Shown here: in pieces, positions 10,747 to 20,653 of the stretch
How the letters are laid out: each line of letters begins with the position of its first letter
How positions within the stretch are numbered: position 1 is the first letter of the stretch
From: Alectoria sarmentosa
Taxonomy: Eukaryota; Ascomycota; Lecanoromycetes; Lecanorales; Parmeliaceae
Assembly: GCA_009733775.1 (NCBI GenBank)
Contig: WOGZ01000399.1
Coordinates: forward strand, 1-27,615
Direction: 5' to 3'
Length of the DNA stretch: 27,615 nt
The notes under the pieces: model-generated
Databases searched by the model: none
Seen by the model: only the letters and a program-made list of their open reading frames with translations
Told to the model about the DNA's origin: nothing
Program-made: the position numbers and the translations under genes

Positions 10747-10787
10747 TATTTCTTTTAAATATTTCTTTTAATCATTTCTTTTAATTA
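10747..10787 (+). repeat. Short tandem repeat of ATTTCTTTTAA at the compartment boundary
   Basis: Three to four imperfect copies of an 11-16 bp unit containing ATTTCTTTTAA lie exactly where the AT-rich block gives way to balanced sequence. The units are too short and degenerate to define further. Confidence 0.5.
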
Positions 10788-10789
10788 TC

Positions 10790-12244
10790 GTTGCCAAACC
10801 TCCCTACTTCCTTTGCCGAATAGTCTCAAGTAATATGTGTGACATGGACTGGGCCTACCTACCTGGCTGCTAGAGCACGCTACTGCTGCTGCTGCTGCTA
10901 TCGACCGCAGCCCCTAGCGCCAGCCATCGACCAGACGATGGATTGTCCCTGGCCTCGCGCTAAAGGGCTCGTCGTGATGTGTTGAAGATATGGCTGCAGT
11001 GCGTGGCGATGTATAGGCGATGGTTGTCGGGTTTTCAGCTGCTGTGTAGCTGGATTTCTTTCGTTTCGACTTCTTTGTCTCTAGTGTGGCTTTTCACGTG
11101 GCGGAAGCTGGGATTGAATTGACACCGTGGGCGCAAGGCGCCTCACATACTGTTGTGTTAGGTACACACCGTTGTGATAGATCACGATGGAGTTACGGGA
11201 ATTGTACTTTCGCCAGCACCAGATGGAATCAAAGTGGCCGTCAGGCCGAGCGACATTTGGTGAAACACTTCGGGACTTTACTGTTGAACATGCTGAGGGC
11301 TACGACATTTGCATTATTTTGAGAAAGTTATGAACATAAGATTTCGACTGGGTTTTTCGTAGATGCTTTCTTTGCTGAGACATGATCGATACAATCATCA
11401 ACCGCAACTTAATCTGGTAGCCTCTTACATGTATTGATACTTGTCGGACAGACAACTCCAACATCTTCTGTATCTGTGTGTATTTTTTCTTTGACAGTAG
11501 AAGCTGCTCTTGGCAGATCCGGAGATTGCAGTCACGTGATCTGCGGTGTTCTATTACCGACGGCTTGGCACGGAGCCAATCTAAACCTCGATCCTTCATC
11601 AACCACTACAGAAATACATCGAGTGACCGTCTTCTCGTCAATTCCATCTGCTATTATAAAGTCCATTGAGCCTACCCGGTAAGGACGAAAAGGCGATGAT
11701 GATGATCCTTTGTGCTCTGATAGCGTGGGGTTGGTTGGTGGGCTTTGTCAGAACGTATTGCTTGCGATCGGGGCTTGGAGCTTACTCAGTCTCAATGGCT
11801 CGAAAGGCTTTCAAGTACATAATCGTGCTAGTAGCCTTGTGTACATACACAGGTCTATTCCGCCTTCTCGTCGACTGCTGACCTTTGCTCATCGGCCACA
11901 AACAACGTCAAAAAGATTCCGATAAAGCAAAGCTCACGCTATCTACTCGCTGATTCCATAACATAAACTCTCAGCATATCAAGAGAGTGGAAAAGTCGAA
12001 AGAGGGGAGCTATGCTGTAGGTGACAATCCGTCGAGAGAAAACAAACATGACAAGCCTCCTCTAATGGATATGTACACGTGGTTGGCCCATTAGAGCGAA
12101 GAAAGCCTTGCAACACCCCTCGTTGGCATTGGTGTGGAAATCCATAGGTAGCTGATATCGCAATCGGTTAGCTTGCGTTGGGTTCGGCGAGAGTGGGACG
12201 ACCCACTGGTAAGAGGCAAGAAGCCATTCATTCACGTCCATGCC
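10790..12244. other. Non-coding or unassigned sequence right of the boundary
   Basis: The region has balanced composition and no convincing gene. It contains a (CTG)5-type microsatellite at 10,883-10,899, several short overlapping open frames on both strands, and one doubtful two-helix peptide listed separately. A 33-codon stretch at 11,162-11,263 (VHTVVIDHDGVTG..., preceded by an AG) reads like a decayed exon but has no start or partner exon. Confidence 0.5.
11696..11881 (+). CDS. Doubtful 61-residue two-helix peptide
   Basis: The frame opens with three ATG codons and encodes MMMILCALIAWGWLVGFV, a polar loop with several Arg, a second hydrophobic segment (YIIVLVALCTYTGLF) and a short end. 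The alternation of hydrophobic and basic segments would suit a small membrane protein. There is no homologue I know, no codon-usage support that can be measured here, and overlapping frames are also open. A chance ORF is at least as likely. Confidence 0.2.
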   Translation: MMMILCALIAWGWLVGFVRTYCLRSGLGAYSVSMARKAFKYIIVLVALCTYTGLFRLLVDC

Positions 12245-12812
12245 TCATCGGCCTCGTTGAATTCGAAGTCTGTTCTTGCCCTTGGTCTTCGCCTGCCCAG
12301 CTTGTGGAGCCTCGCTGACTGTGTGATCTTGTGTCTCTTTGGTTTTGGCCGGTTTTGCTCCCTTGGCCCCTTTCCGTGCCATCCACGCTTTTACATTTGG
12401 ATCCTGTTGAGCTTGAGCCATATTTGAGGCCTCCCGGGCTTTGAGTGCCGCCGTCTTCGCTACCTGTCCGGCCGTTGGAAGCTTGTTCCCCCAAGGGACC
12501 TTCCCAGCCAGACAAGTCTCCGCCCTATTAGCAAGAGCGGCGGCGACAATGGCTTCTTGGATAATCCTATTTTGGTCCTGATTCTCTTTCGCCTCCCGCT
12601 TCCATTTTTCCTCACATAGAACACATGTTTGGCCGTCCTTGTCAAGGCAATATACGAATGGGTGACGAGGACATTTGTATAGATGCTTCAGCTTAACACA
12701 GTTTGGCGATGGCGGTTTTCCGCAGTCAGGACTAGAGATGGTCAAACGTGTCTTCTATATGCATGTCCAATTGTTGGTGGACATACCAATGATGAGGGCC
12801 ATGGACCCCCAT
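12245..12812 (-). CDS. Two-exon gene for a small Cys/His-rich (probable zinc-binding) protein
   Basis: Exon 1 is 12,812-12,787, the intron 12,786-12,732 (55 bp, GTATGT...CTCTAG), exon 2 12,731-12,245; the product is 170 residues. Splicing joins TG to T to make Cys9, completing C9-P-D-C12. Further possible ligands follow: Cys20, C29-P-R-H32, Cys37 and C45-V-L-C48. The rest is basic and alanine/lysine-rich (EKWKREAKENQDQN, later WMARKGAKGAKPAKTK), with a helical look and no membrane segment. Without the intron the frame has no ATG upstream of the Cys region. An alternative ATG in the same exon-1 frame at 12,932 would add 40 residues. The fold and function are unknown; the paired CxxC/CxxH motifs suggest zinc binding. 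No perfect branch-point consensus was seen. Confidence 0.6.
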
Positions 12813-13844
12813 GCTTGCAGTCTGGGACTGTTGCGTGTCAGCAAGGACGGTTTGGAAGCAGAAATTATGTGGATACCCTGATGTGACTGGTCTAAGACTG
12901 AAACTTTTCAAGCATGTCAGCAGCAGGCTCATGATGGGCTGTCTGGGGTATGACAGACGAGGTTTTGCGTTCTTGGGGTGTTTTAAGCTGACGCTTGTTA
13001 GCGATAGACCTTGGTGGTATTACTCAGGATTCACTAACTTTGACGTGTTTTCGGGGGAAGATACTGGTACGAGACAGAATTGCGGATTCCGGTCTCGAAG
13101 GATGCAATGGGCCCGCCAACGATGTTTTGGATATCGATGAACGAGACAGGAGCCTGTCTGAGATACTTTTGTTGAAGGAGACTCTCTTGAAAGGGGTGGT
13201 GGTGTAGGTTGAAAGTCGACGGAAAGAAACCTTGATGGATTTTATAGTAGCAAGCAACACAGAAACCATGCTAAGCTTGTGTTTATATATTTACCTTGCT
13301 TGTCGGTCAGCTTAACACAGCAATGTCTGAACACGTAGGTACGGTACCGTCATCCTCCTATTTTTACAATTCAGGCTCCCTTCTAACACACAACCTTCCT
13401 AACACGCTAAGCGGTTAATCTCCGACCTTAAAACCCCATTCTCTCTTTCTCATTCTAAGCCCATCTAACAGTATATCCTGCTTGCTAAAAGTGCAATGCA
13501 AATTGGCACTGATACTTGTTCAGCCAGTGAGCACTGTTGAAGTAGCAGAGAGAATACCTGAACGGACTTTATATGTAAGGTAGCGGAAAGAAAGAGACGG
13601 ATAGTTGCACTCGCAAACCTTACCACGTTACCAACACCTTCCATCAAATTCCTCTCGCAACCCCAGCTGGAACAGCTATCTCGGATACCCAGCCACACCA
13701 CGTCTTGCTCTGTTTTGCTACTTACGAAAAGACATAATAAGCGCCCACTGATTGGTTCGTGGATATTCTTGGACGATTCTACCCCACGGCACACTACTGA
13801 TAGCTTGCAATAGCTTGAAAACGTGACGCGACGTGTCGACCGAC
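12813..13844. promoter_or_regulatory. Divergent intergenic region and 5' leader of the APH-like gene
   Basis: About 1 kb separates the - strand Cys-rich gene from the + strand kinase-like gene, so it should hold both promoters. From 13,360 the + strand is pyrimidine-rich (CTCTCTTTCTCATTCTAAGC near 13,440; CCTTCCATCAAATTCCTCTC near 13,640), as is common before fungal start sites. A TATA-like TTTATATG lies near 13,568. A - strand 81-codon ATG frame (13,269-13,024; Ser/Arg-rich) is open but has nothing else in its favour. Confidence 0.4.
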
Positions 13845-16800
13845 ATGACTACCATCGCTTCCAATACGATTGTTTCAAACATGGCAAATTCCAGTACCCA
13901 GAATGACCAAATCAGCATGCTTGGTCTGTACGAAGAGGACATCAATAGATTCGGCAAGATATTGCGAACCATGAACCTCGATAACATCCCTGACTTCGCT
14001 TCGGCTGTGCGCCAACACGGCCATCGTTCTACAGGCCACAACCCTCCTGAGGGCTTGTCCGCGCCTTGTTCGATAAGCTGCAAGGTCATTCATCCTCCCT
14101 TTTGTGGATCATACCATATCGTTTTCCCCATCGAATTCGCAGACGGAGTAAGGTGGATGCTCAAGATTTCGGCCAACGGGGATCACTTCGACTCCATTGC
14201 TGCTGCTGCCTTGGCATCCGAAGCACAGACCATGCAGATGCTTAAAAGGGAGACTAGCATACCAGTTCCAGCAGTTTATGCGTTCGATACGTCCTCTGAC
14301 AACGCCCTTTTGTCTCCATTTATTCTCATGGAGAAGATGGGCGGCAGATCGTTGAGTCATCTGTGGTTCGATAGCGAGGTGCCGAAGGCTCGTCTCGAGC
14401 ATTTCCGGATGAAAGTCCTCCAGAGTCTTGCTGGAGCTATGGTACAGCTAAACAAGTTCACGCTCAATACCGGTGGCTCACTTGTTTTCGATTCGGATGG
14501 GAAACCTGTTGGTCTATGTGGCGCAAAGGTAGTGGACGGAGTAGCTACATTTAACAAGGCCTTTACATCTCGTACCAAAAAACACGACTGCGATAAATGC
14601 TGCGAACACGCCTCCGATGAATTTCGAGTTGAAGCAGCTACATCCAATACTCCAGGTGCATCTAGGTGCAATCAGGCCAACACCAACATGCACGATGATG
14701 ATGATATCATCTGCGAACGTGGCCCATTCAGCTACCCGAAAGCATATTTCATGTCCAATCTAGACAGATCTGATCCAGCTTTCAGAGATGATGCATATGA
14801 TTGGGGGACTGACATGTCCCTTCGCTTGTTCATCGAGTGGGCTTTTGCGGATTCTCAGGATCATGACCGACGTTTCGTCCTCACCCATCCTGATTTGGAT
14901 GTCCAGAATATTTTGGTAGCCGAAGACGGTACACTGACTGGCTTGATTGACTGGGACGGAGTCGCAGCTGTACCCCGTGAAGTTGGATGCTCTCAATATC
15001 CACTTTGGTTGATGCGGGACTGGGTACCGTGTCGCTACAAGTACGACACAGAGAAACAAAAAACTTGTGCAGATACCGGATACGAAGAGAGCTCACCTGC
15101 TGAACTTGCAAGTTATCGTGCCTCGTATGCTCAATTGATGGAAGTGGAGATCGAAAAGATGACCGGTGGTTCGAATAAACTAACCACCTTCGGAACATCA
15201 CCAAAGTACGAAGCCGAATTGACACGCCGATCCTTGATCATGAGGAGTTTGGACCTTGCAGCAGGCGACCCTTGGGTTGCATTGGATACTGTAAATCACC
15301 TGATCGACCAGATTGAGGAATTGACAGCTCCTGAATGGGAAGACATTGACTCAGATACGGATTCCCTTACCTCGTGTTCGAATGTTAGTAACACTGACAG
15401 TGCTATTGACAGCGACAGCGATAGCGAAGAAATAGACGAAGAGGTCGATGCTCCTGAAATTAACGAGCAAGGTTTGAGTGGTATGAGAGGTAATGCTTCT
15501 ACTCATCAAACCGACCATCAATTTCGCGGAAGGGAGCGCAGTGTGCATGAAGCAAGTTTTAAGGTCGACCACAGCTCGTGTGGAGTAGCAAAACAGAATC
15601 AGGTGTCCCCGGCCTCCCCAGAGACGTGCCAAGTAGAGTTTGAGGAGTCAGAGACGCCAAAGTCCTCGACAATGGATCGTCAAAATGATTCCTCTACGGC
15701 ACCAGCTCCTATGGGTTGGACGCGACGACTCCTTCGATTTGGCTGCAAGACCGCGGAGAAGTCCCTGAGAAGAATCGCAAAGGTCGGCTACGTCCTGGAA
15801 GACGCTGTTGACGAAGTGGCAGAGATCTTGACTGAAGTCGAAGGACAGTATGCCAACACTTTTACAGAGGAAAGTAATGGGCTAGTGATGGACTCGAAAA
15901 CTCCACAGCAAGTGATTGCGACTAACCTTTCCGAACATATTGGGACGGAGCATTTCAACATTATCCAATCCACTCAGGACACAGTAGGGCCGGCACAGCT
16001 CAAGGATGTTCGACGGACCGAGCCCACTGCAAAGCTGCAAAAAACCTCATCCTTTCAAGCGGCTGATGAATCAGAGCAGGCTAAAATTATATCTACCGTA
16101 GAGCGAAGGGATATTCCAAAGCGAAAGGCTGAACTTCTGGAAGCAGCGAAAATGGAGAAGAAAGCTGAGAGAAAGGCTCATTTGCGTCGTGACAAAGCCG
16201 CAATAAAAGAAGAGCTAAAGGTGTGGGAGCACATAGCTCTTGCGGTTTGGAGTCGCGGTACGTCTCTTAAGCAGCTCCGAAAGAATCAGTTCAAGATTGC
16301 TCGCTGGGTTGTCGATACTCTCAGGGCGGCGCAAGAACTTGAGGACGGCCTGACAGCGAAGCTTGAAGTCCCATCAACGGCTGAAGCAAACACTCTCGTC
16401 GCCGAAATAGTGGATGGTAGTGCAGCCGCTCCGAGCCTCCGTGAAGGAAATTCAACACTGTCAAAAGAGAAGCCAGAGGAAGCTCGGCTAGAGGAAGACC
16501 TGTTACAGACCATGGAAGTCAAGGGTGATGAGCCGCCAGAGACCTCCGAGGTTACCGTTGCCAATGTTGCAGGGAACAATGAGCTTGAGTCGAAGGTTGT
16601 CCAAAGTTCCTTGAAAAAGCCAATCATTACGACTCAAGATGTTTCTGCGCCGGAGACTAGCATGTTCGACATTTTCGAAGACAATAAAGACGACCCTGAG
16701 TCGCTCACTACCAATTCCTCCCTAACACAGCCTCAAGCTAGGTTGTGTCTTGCGCGGAGCTCCCGTGCGACTAAGTCGAAGGGTGGTAATAGCGGTAATA

Positions 16801-17894
16801 GAAGAAAGAAGAACCCCCCAGCAGCTGAAGCAGGCAGAATATTGCGTTTATTGGGAAATGAGAATCCTTCTTCATCGGCATTTTCTGCTAATACCGCTCT
16901 TCCCAACATTCCTGTTTCAAGGAAACAAACAGAATTATCATTTGACGAAGATGAGTTGACTAGTGGGTCAAATCTTGAGCGAAAGAACGTGATGCTCAAC
17001 GAAGAAGCGGCCAAAAATCTCACCAAAGCGATAGAAGTGCAGCCACTGTCCGAGCCTTCGCCTGAATCTGGAGACCGTGTGCCTCCGGCTCAAGCTAGAA
17101 CGTCTTACAACCTTAGAGCTCTTTGCAAATCGGGGGTCTCGTACATCTCGCAGTTTTTCTTCAACCACGATCAATCCAAAGAAGGCAGCCTGTGTTCCTC
17201 GCCTGAGAGTAGCGTACTCAGTGACAGCGGCGACGAAGGAGGAGGAGGAGGAGGAAGTGACGTCGGAGACGCTCATTCTAGTGCCACTTCGTTAAGTGAT
17301 GCCGAAGATGAGAACAGAGAGAACGGGAAATGCAAGGAAGACGAAGATGATGCGCTAGAGATCATCACGATTGCTGCCGGTGAAGGTAGTGAAGGCGAAG
17401 AGAGTGGAGATGAAGGCGATGAAGGAAGTGATGATGACGGTCGCGAAGAAGGCAGAATGAATGAAGTCAAAGGAGAGACTAGTCGTCACAGCCTTGCAAC
17501 GTTCACCAAAGGCTCCTTCAAGGAAGATGGGCCCATCCACTCTCACGCGCCCCGAAAACGCTCTGAACCCTGCGGTGGAGACTGGGTAGAGGCCAACAAA
17601 GTCGAAGAGAAGACCATCAAGACTGGAAGCACAGTTGCAACAGATGACGAAGCGCAAGTCGGCGAAGCCAGAGATACCGCGGACGCCGAAACTAGAGGTG
17701 ACACAGACAATGAAGGCGAGCAAGAGCATCGAGCCGGGGAAGAACTAATCGTGGATGGAGAACTACCTGAGTTCGAAGACCATGGCGGATTCGACCGCTA
17801 CACTATCTGCAATCTCCTGGGGACGGGAGAGCTCGACGAGTTGCGTCTGCTGCGTTTGAAAGACGGGTTTTTGAAGTTGCTGGAGCAGTATTGA
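13845..17894 (+). CDS. APH-like phosphotransferase domain protein with long acidic tail (intact)
   Basis: This is a single 1,349-codon frame. The first in-frame ATG is 13,845; a GTG four codons upstream is unlikely in a eukaryote. Residues ~75-480 form an APH/choline-kinase-like domain: FCGSYHIVF (86-94) and WMLKI with Lys107 as the probable ATP-binding lysine; the catalytic H348-P-D350 with Asn355 (H-x-D-x4-N); and LIDWDG with Asp369 as the metal-binding Asp. An insert near 230-280 carries C249-D-K-C252-C253-E-H255, absent from the paralogue. The tail has Asp/Ser-rich stretches (~500-540), a basic helix GWTRRLLRFGCKTAEKSLRR (624-643), a Lys/Glu coiled-coil-like region (~759-824), polyGly (~1132) and an acidic stretch, ending in a conserved block (1313-1349) with LDELRLLRLKDGFLKLLEQ. 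The domain fold is well supported. The substrate is unknown and aminoglycoside resistance should not be assumed. Confidence 0.85.
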   Translation: MTTIASNTIVSNMANSSTQNDQISMLGLYEEDINRFGKILRTMNLDNIPDFASAVRQHGHRSTGHNPPEGLSAPCSISCKVIHPPFCGSYHIVFPIEFADGVRWMLKISANGDHFDSIAAAALASEAQTMQMLKRETSIPVPAVYAFDTSSDNALLSPFILMEKMGGRSLSHLWFDSEVPKARLEHFRMKVLQSLAGAMVQLNKFTLNTGGSLVFDSDGKPVGLCGAKVVDGVATFNKAFTSRTKKHDCDKCCEHASDEFRVEAATSNTPGASRCNQANTNMHDDDDIICERGPFSYPKAYFMSNLDRSDPAFRDDAYDWGTDMSLRLFIEWAFADSQDHDRRFVLTHPDLDVQNILVAEDGTLTGLIDWDGVAAVPREVGCSQYPLWLMRDWVPCRYKYDTEKQKTCADTGYEESSPAELASYRASYAQLMEVEIEKMTGGSNKLTTFGTSPKYEAELTRRSLIMRSLDLAAGDPWVALDTVNHLIDQIEELTAPEWEDIDSDTDSLTSCSNVSNTDSAIDSDSDSEEIDEEVDAPEINEQGLSGMRGNASTHQTDHQFRGRERSVHEASFKVDHSSCGVAKQNQVSPASPETCQVEFEESETPKSSTMDRQNDSSTAPAPMGWTRRLLRFGCKTAEKSLRRIAKVGYVLEDAVDEVAEILTEVEGQYANTFTEESNGLVMDSKTPQQVIATNLSEHIGTEHFNIIQSTQDTVGPAQLKDVRRTEPTAKLQKTSSFQAADESEQAKIISTVERRDIPKRKAELLEAAKMEKKAERKAHLRRDKAAIKEELKVWEHIALAVWSRGTSLKQLRKNQFKIARWVVDTLRAAQELEDGLTAKLEVPSTAEANTLVAEIVDGSAAAPSLREGNSTLSKEKPEEARLEEDLLQTMEVKGDEPPETSEVTVANVAGNNELESKVVQSSLKKPIITTQDVSAPETSMFDIFEDNKDDPESLTTNSSLTQPQARLCLARSSRATKSKGGNSGNRRKKNPPAAEAGRILRLLGNENPSSSAFSANTALPNIPVSRKQTELSFDEDELTSGSNLERKNVMLNEEAAKNLTKAIEVQPLSEPSPESGDRVPPAQARTSYNLRALCKSGVSYISQFFFNHDQSKEGSLCSSPESSVLSDSGDEGGGGGGSDVGDAHSSATSLSDAEDENRENGKCKEDEDDALEIITIAAGEGSEGEESGDEGDEGSDDDGREEGRMNEVKGETSRHSLATFTKGSFKEDGPIHSHAPRKRSEPCGGDWVEANKVEEKTIKTGSTVATDDEAQVGEARDTADAETRGDTDNEGEQEHRAGEELIVDGELPEFEDHGGFDRYTICNLLGTGELDELRLLRLKDGFLKLLEQY

Positions 17895-17914
17895 TGGCCG
17901 ATGGGAATATTTGG

Positions 17915-17970
17915 GGGGAAGGGTATTGAGGTCGGGGATTGTGGGGAAGGATATTGAGGTTGGGGACTGT
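17915..17970 (+). repeat. Two-copy 28 bp tandem repeat 3' of the kinase-like gene
   Basis: GGAAGGGTATTGAGGTCGGG and GGAAGGATATTGAGGTTGGG follow each other at a 28 bp period, just after the stop codon. The copies differ by transitions. It may be part of the 3' UTR. Confidence 0.6.
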
Positions 17971-18575
17971 TGCGGATAAAGACAAGGATTTCGAGAAATG
18001 AAGAGGATCATGGGGAGCGACACTTCGCGAGGAACGGGCCCTTCGAGAGATGGAGACTAAGACGTCGAAAAATGCGGGACCAGTACTAGTACCTTGGGTT
18101 TTTTGCTGGCAGTGGGAATCGGCTGCCAGGCAGCTGTGCGTAAGGAGTGGAGGTTAGGGATATGGATGACGGAGATTGATTGAGGCATGGTGACGCGGGC
18201 ATGGAAAATTGATTCGACGGCAGCTTTTTCTGTTTCTTCGGTTTCAGCGAGTAGAGATTCACGATTCATCTATGGATTTTATTTCTTTTGATTCACTTGG
18301 GCTGCAAACATTTCAGCTATTGCAGAGCAGATAATCTAAGACCATCAAAACTCGCTACAGCGGGATTGGTGGGTTAGTGAGTCGCATAAGATGGTCAGAG
18401 TATAGTTAGTGGCCATGGCACATGGTCCATCGCATGGAATGTTTCAGAAAAGCGGGCATAGCAGGAGACACGTGTCATGAAGGAGTTCTATATATATACC
18501 CATCTTGCATTTGGGAATGGCTTTTTCATTCGATTTCCTCTTTTTCATAGCCACAGTATTCTTGTCTCAGCCACT

Positions 18576-18777
18576 CACGTCTGTATACAGCTTCATTCTT
18601 ATTCCAGGTCTATGTCGTACAGATATGGGAGTTTCCTTAGCGCTGGGGTACGAGAATATGCCTGTTCAGGCCTATATTCGCTACTAACCCTGGTGTTGGG
18701 ACGGCCCAATCACTACTTACGTCATTTGTATGCCCTCATTTGTGCGTGCGATGTGTGTAGTCGAGTATGCGAGCACT
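18576..18777 (+). repeat. Inverted dispersed repeat, copy A
   Basis: This roughly 200 bp sequence matches the reverse complement of 27,342-27,580. Shared blocks in order are GTCTGTATACAGCTTCA-like, ACAGATATGGGAGTTT, AATATGCCTGTT followed by CAGGCCT, CCCAATCACTAC, GTCATTTGTAT and, at the end, TCGAGTATGCGAGCACT. The family is unknown. There is no target duplication, poly(A) tail or box A/B promoter that would mark it as a SINE. Confidence 0.75.
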
Positions 18778-19607
18778 GACAAGAATTCATTGAACCCCCA
18801 ATTTGAAATCACTGAAAAAACGCGCTTCTTGTCTTCCACTACGAGATAGAAGAACATCGCCCCCTGTTCACCCCTTCGCTTGCCACTCTTTCTGCCAATA
18901 TAAGCCTGTTTGTTCAAGTGAGACCTCAACTAAAGGCTTGCAGACATTTATACCACTGTTGCTCAAGTGTGGAGAGCCGAGAGGTGGATGGGGGACGGAT
19001 TTTGTGCGTACGTTGGCCATGTAGGTCTCGATTGAGTTATTGCTGCTGGACAAGATGATGTTCGGAAGTTCCTACGGTTTGGTGCAGCGAAGAACGAATC
19101 TGAATTCTCAATAGTGCGTCTGAAGCGTGATTCATTTATTCATGGCCACTGCTTCGTCTGCTCTTGGTTCGGCTGATTCGTCATCGCTCATTGAGTAGAT
19201 CAGCTCGGTTGCCGGGTTGTTAAGTTCCTTCACGGTTTTCACTGCCCCAAATGCTTGGCATGTACTACAAGTAACAGTACTCGTCTATAGAAATAACAAA
19301 CCAGCCGTGATCAGTATTTCGACACGGAACCCGCGTTGAGGAGGCTCTTTCTGGATCTTCGCGTGGAGTTGGCTCAGGGATGTGATCGCTGTGATGGTGA
19401 AATCGTACAGGATTGGAAAGATGAACTTTGACTGCTTTGGAGATGTTCGGATGGCCGAGAGCACCAACTCTCAAGCAGCCGTTCCTTCGACAACAACCAG
19501 AACAGCCCCGGCAAGAGCTTGTTCCTTGATCCTTCCACTTCTTCTTGGTTTTGTTATGGAGTGAGATCTTGTGTCTTCCATTTACCATCCCTTTCTCTTG
19601 ACCATTC

Positions 19608-19916
19608 TCAGAATCCTACTCCACCCACAAAGCCTCCTCTACCCCTAAGATCTATAATCGCCGTTTGATAGGTTTTAGCGATTCTTCCTAGCTTTGTTCC
19701 TCTCCCAACTTTTAAAAGTTCCGTTTGTCGAACTTTCTCAGGCTTCGTGACAGTCTCCGCCCGTTTGCTATTTCCTACTCTGACAAAGTCAGCATTGCCA
19801 GTATCCTTCGCCTTTTTCTCATTTTCCTTATACAATTCTGTTCAATCTGCTATCCTTAGCATTCCCTTTACAAGCATCTTTCTTGACCTTTCTTTCTGGC
19901 CCCGTGATGCCATCAT
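19608..19916 (-). pseudogene. Possible decayed small basic-protein gene
   Basis: From an ATG at 19,916 the frame reads MMASRGQKERSRKML, reaches a TGA at 19,844-19,842, and then continues open in the same frame for 75 codons (KENEKKAKDTGNADFVRVGN, later KPEKVRQTELLKVGRGTKLG) to a stop at 19,608. The uniformly basic, hydrophilic composition on both sides of the stop suggests one former gene with a nonsense mutation, for example CGA to TGA. Upstream of the ATG the frame stays open and hydrophobic for about 22 codons. I do not recognise the protein. A chance ORF remains possible. Confidence 0.25.
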
Positions 19917-20653
19917 CTCTCTGATATTAAGGCTGCTTAGGTTGTGTGAGACCACCAAGAGAGGGAATAGCACGGTAAACGTCAGTGGGAGCTAATCAGA
20001 TGTTGGTGAAGCGAGCTCGAATAAAAATGAAGAGAACGAACAATGACACCTCGATGCTATGCAATGTCAGTATAAACTCGAAGGTGAGAGGTAAAACACT
20101 TACTGTGAGTCGCGTTTAACGAAGCGCGCCTCCAACACGAGCGAGATAAAACAGCCTCCGGTATCTTTCAGAAGAATGCCTGTTGCTGAAATCCTGGACC
20201 GGATGCCTGGTCGAAAATTGAGGACAATCTCGCGAGCATGTCGTCCAATTGGTCCGTGGCGGGTATGACATGGGTCGTGGGAAAGAAAGCGGCATAGAGC
20301 TTTAGACCATAACAAATTACCCATATCACGTCTCCCTACGCAACTGTCTCAACGCTAAACTCGAGGTCTGAGTCTGCCACTGAACTTCAACAACACCAGC
20401 CGCGCTTCAACACTACCCGCGCTAGGTTTTTATACCACTCCCTGAAATTGATCTGACCTTCAAGCAAACTGGAAGCGAAAAATACGTCTAACCGCTGTAT
20501 CTGCTGATGAAATAGAATAACGTTAATGGGCGGGGTTTTGTATGAGATCACAAACAAGCCTCCGTGCACCCATCTAGTGTCTTCCCGAAATCTCCAGAAA
20601 CTTCAAATCAGTCCTCAGTCGCCATCGTCAACTCAAACAGCACTGACAGTGCC

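Larger units (their letters stand above)
17971..20653. other. Intergenic region between the two paralogues
   Basis: This 2.7 kb stretch has no convincing intact gene. It contains one arm of the inverted dispersed repeat (18,576-18,777) and a possible decayed - strand gene (19,608-19,916). Small ATG-started - strand frames at 18,057-18,269 (70 codons), 19,265-19,588 (107 codons, Cys/Arg/Lys-rich start) and 20,100-20,324 (74 codons) are open but lack any recognisable motif. Two + strand frames overlap the second. Confidence 0.45.

Noticed and set aside
11162..11263. 33-codon + stretch VHTVVIDHDGVTG...
   Set aside because: It is too short, and only an AG before it suggests an exon; no upstream exon was found.
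11300..11602. 100-codon - strand ORF
   Set aside because: It has no recognised motif and overlaps equally open + strand frames at 11,434-11,682.
12150..12195. tRNA-like boxes (CGCAATCGGTTAGC and GGGTTCGGCGAG)
   Set aside because: The two boxes are too close together and the second lacks the box B consensus; no cloverleaf can be drawn.
13465..13794. 109-codon - strand ORF
   Set aside because: It starts with GTG, lies in the CT-rich leader of the kinase-like gene and shows no motif.
17355..17729. 124-codon - strand ORF inside the kinase-like gene
   Set aside because: It is the antisense shadow of the acidic repeat-rich tail.
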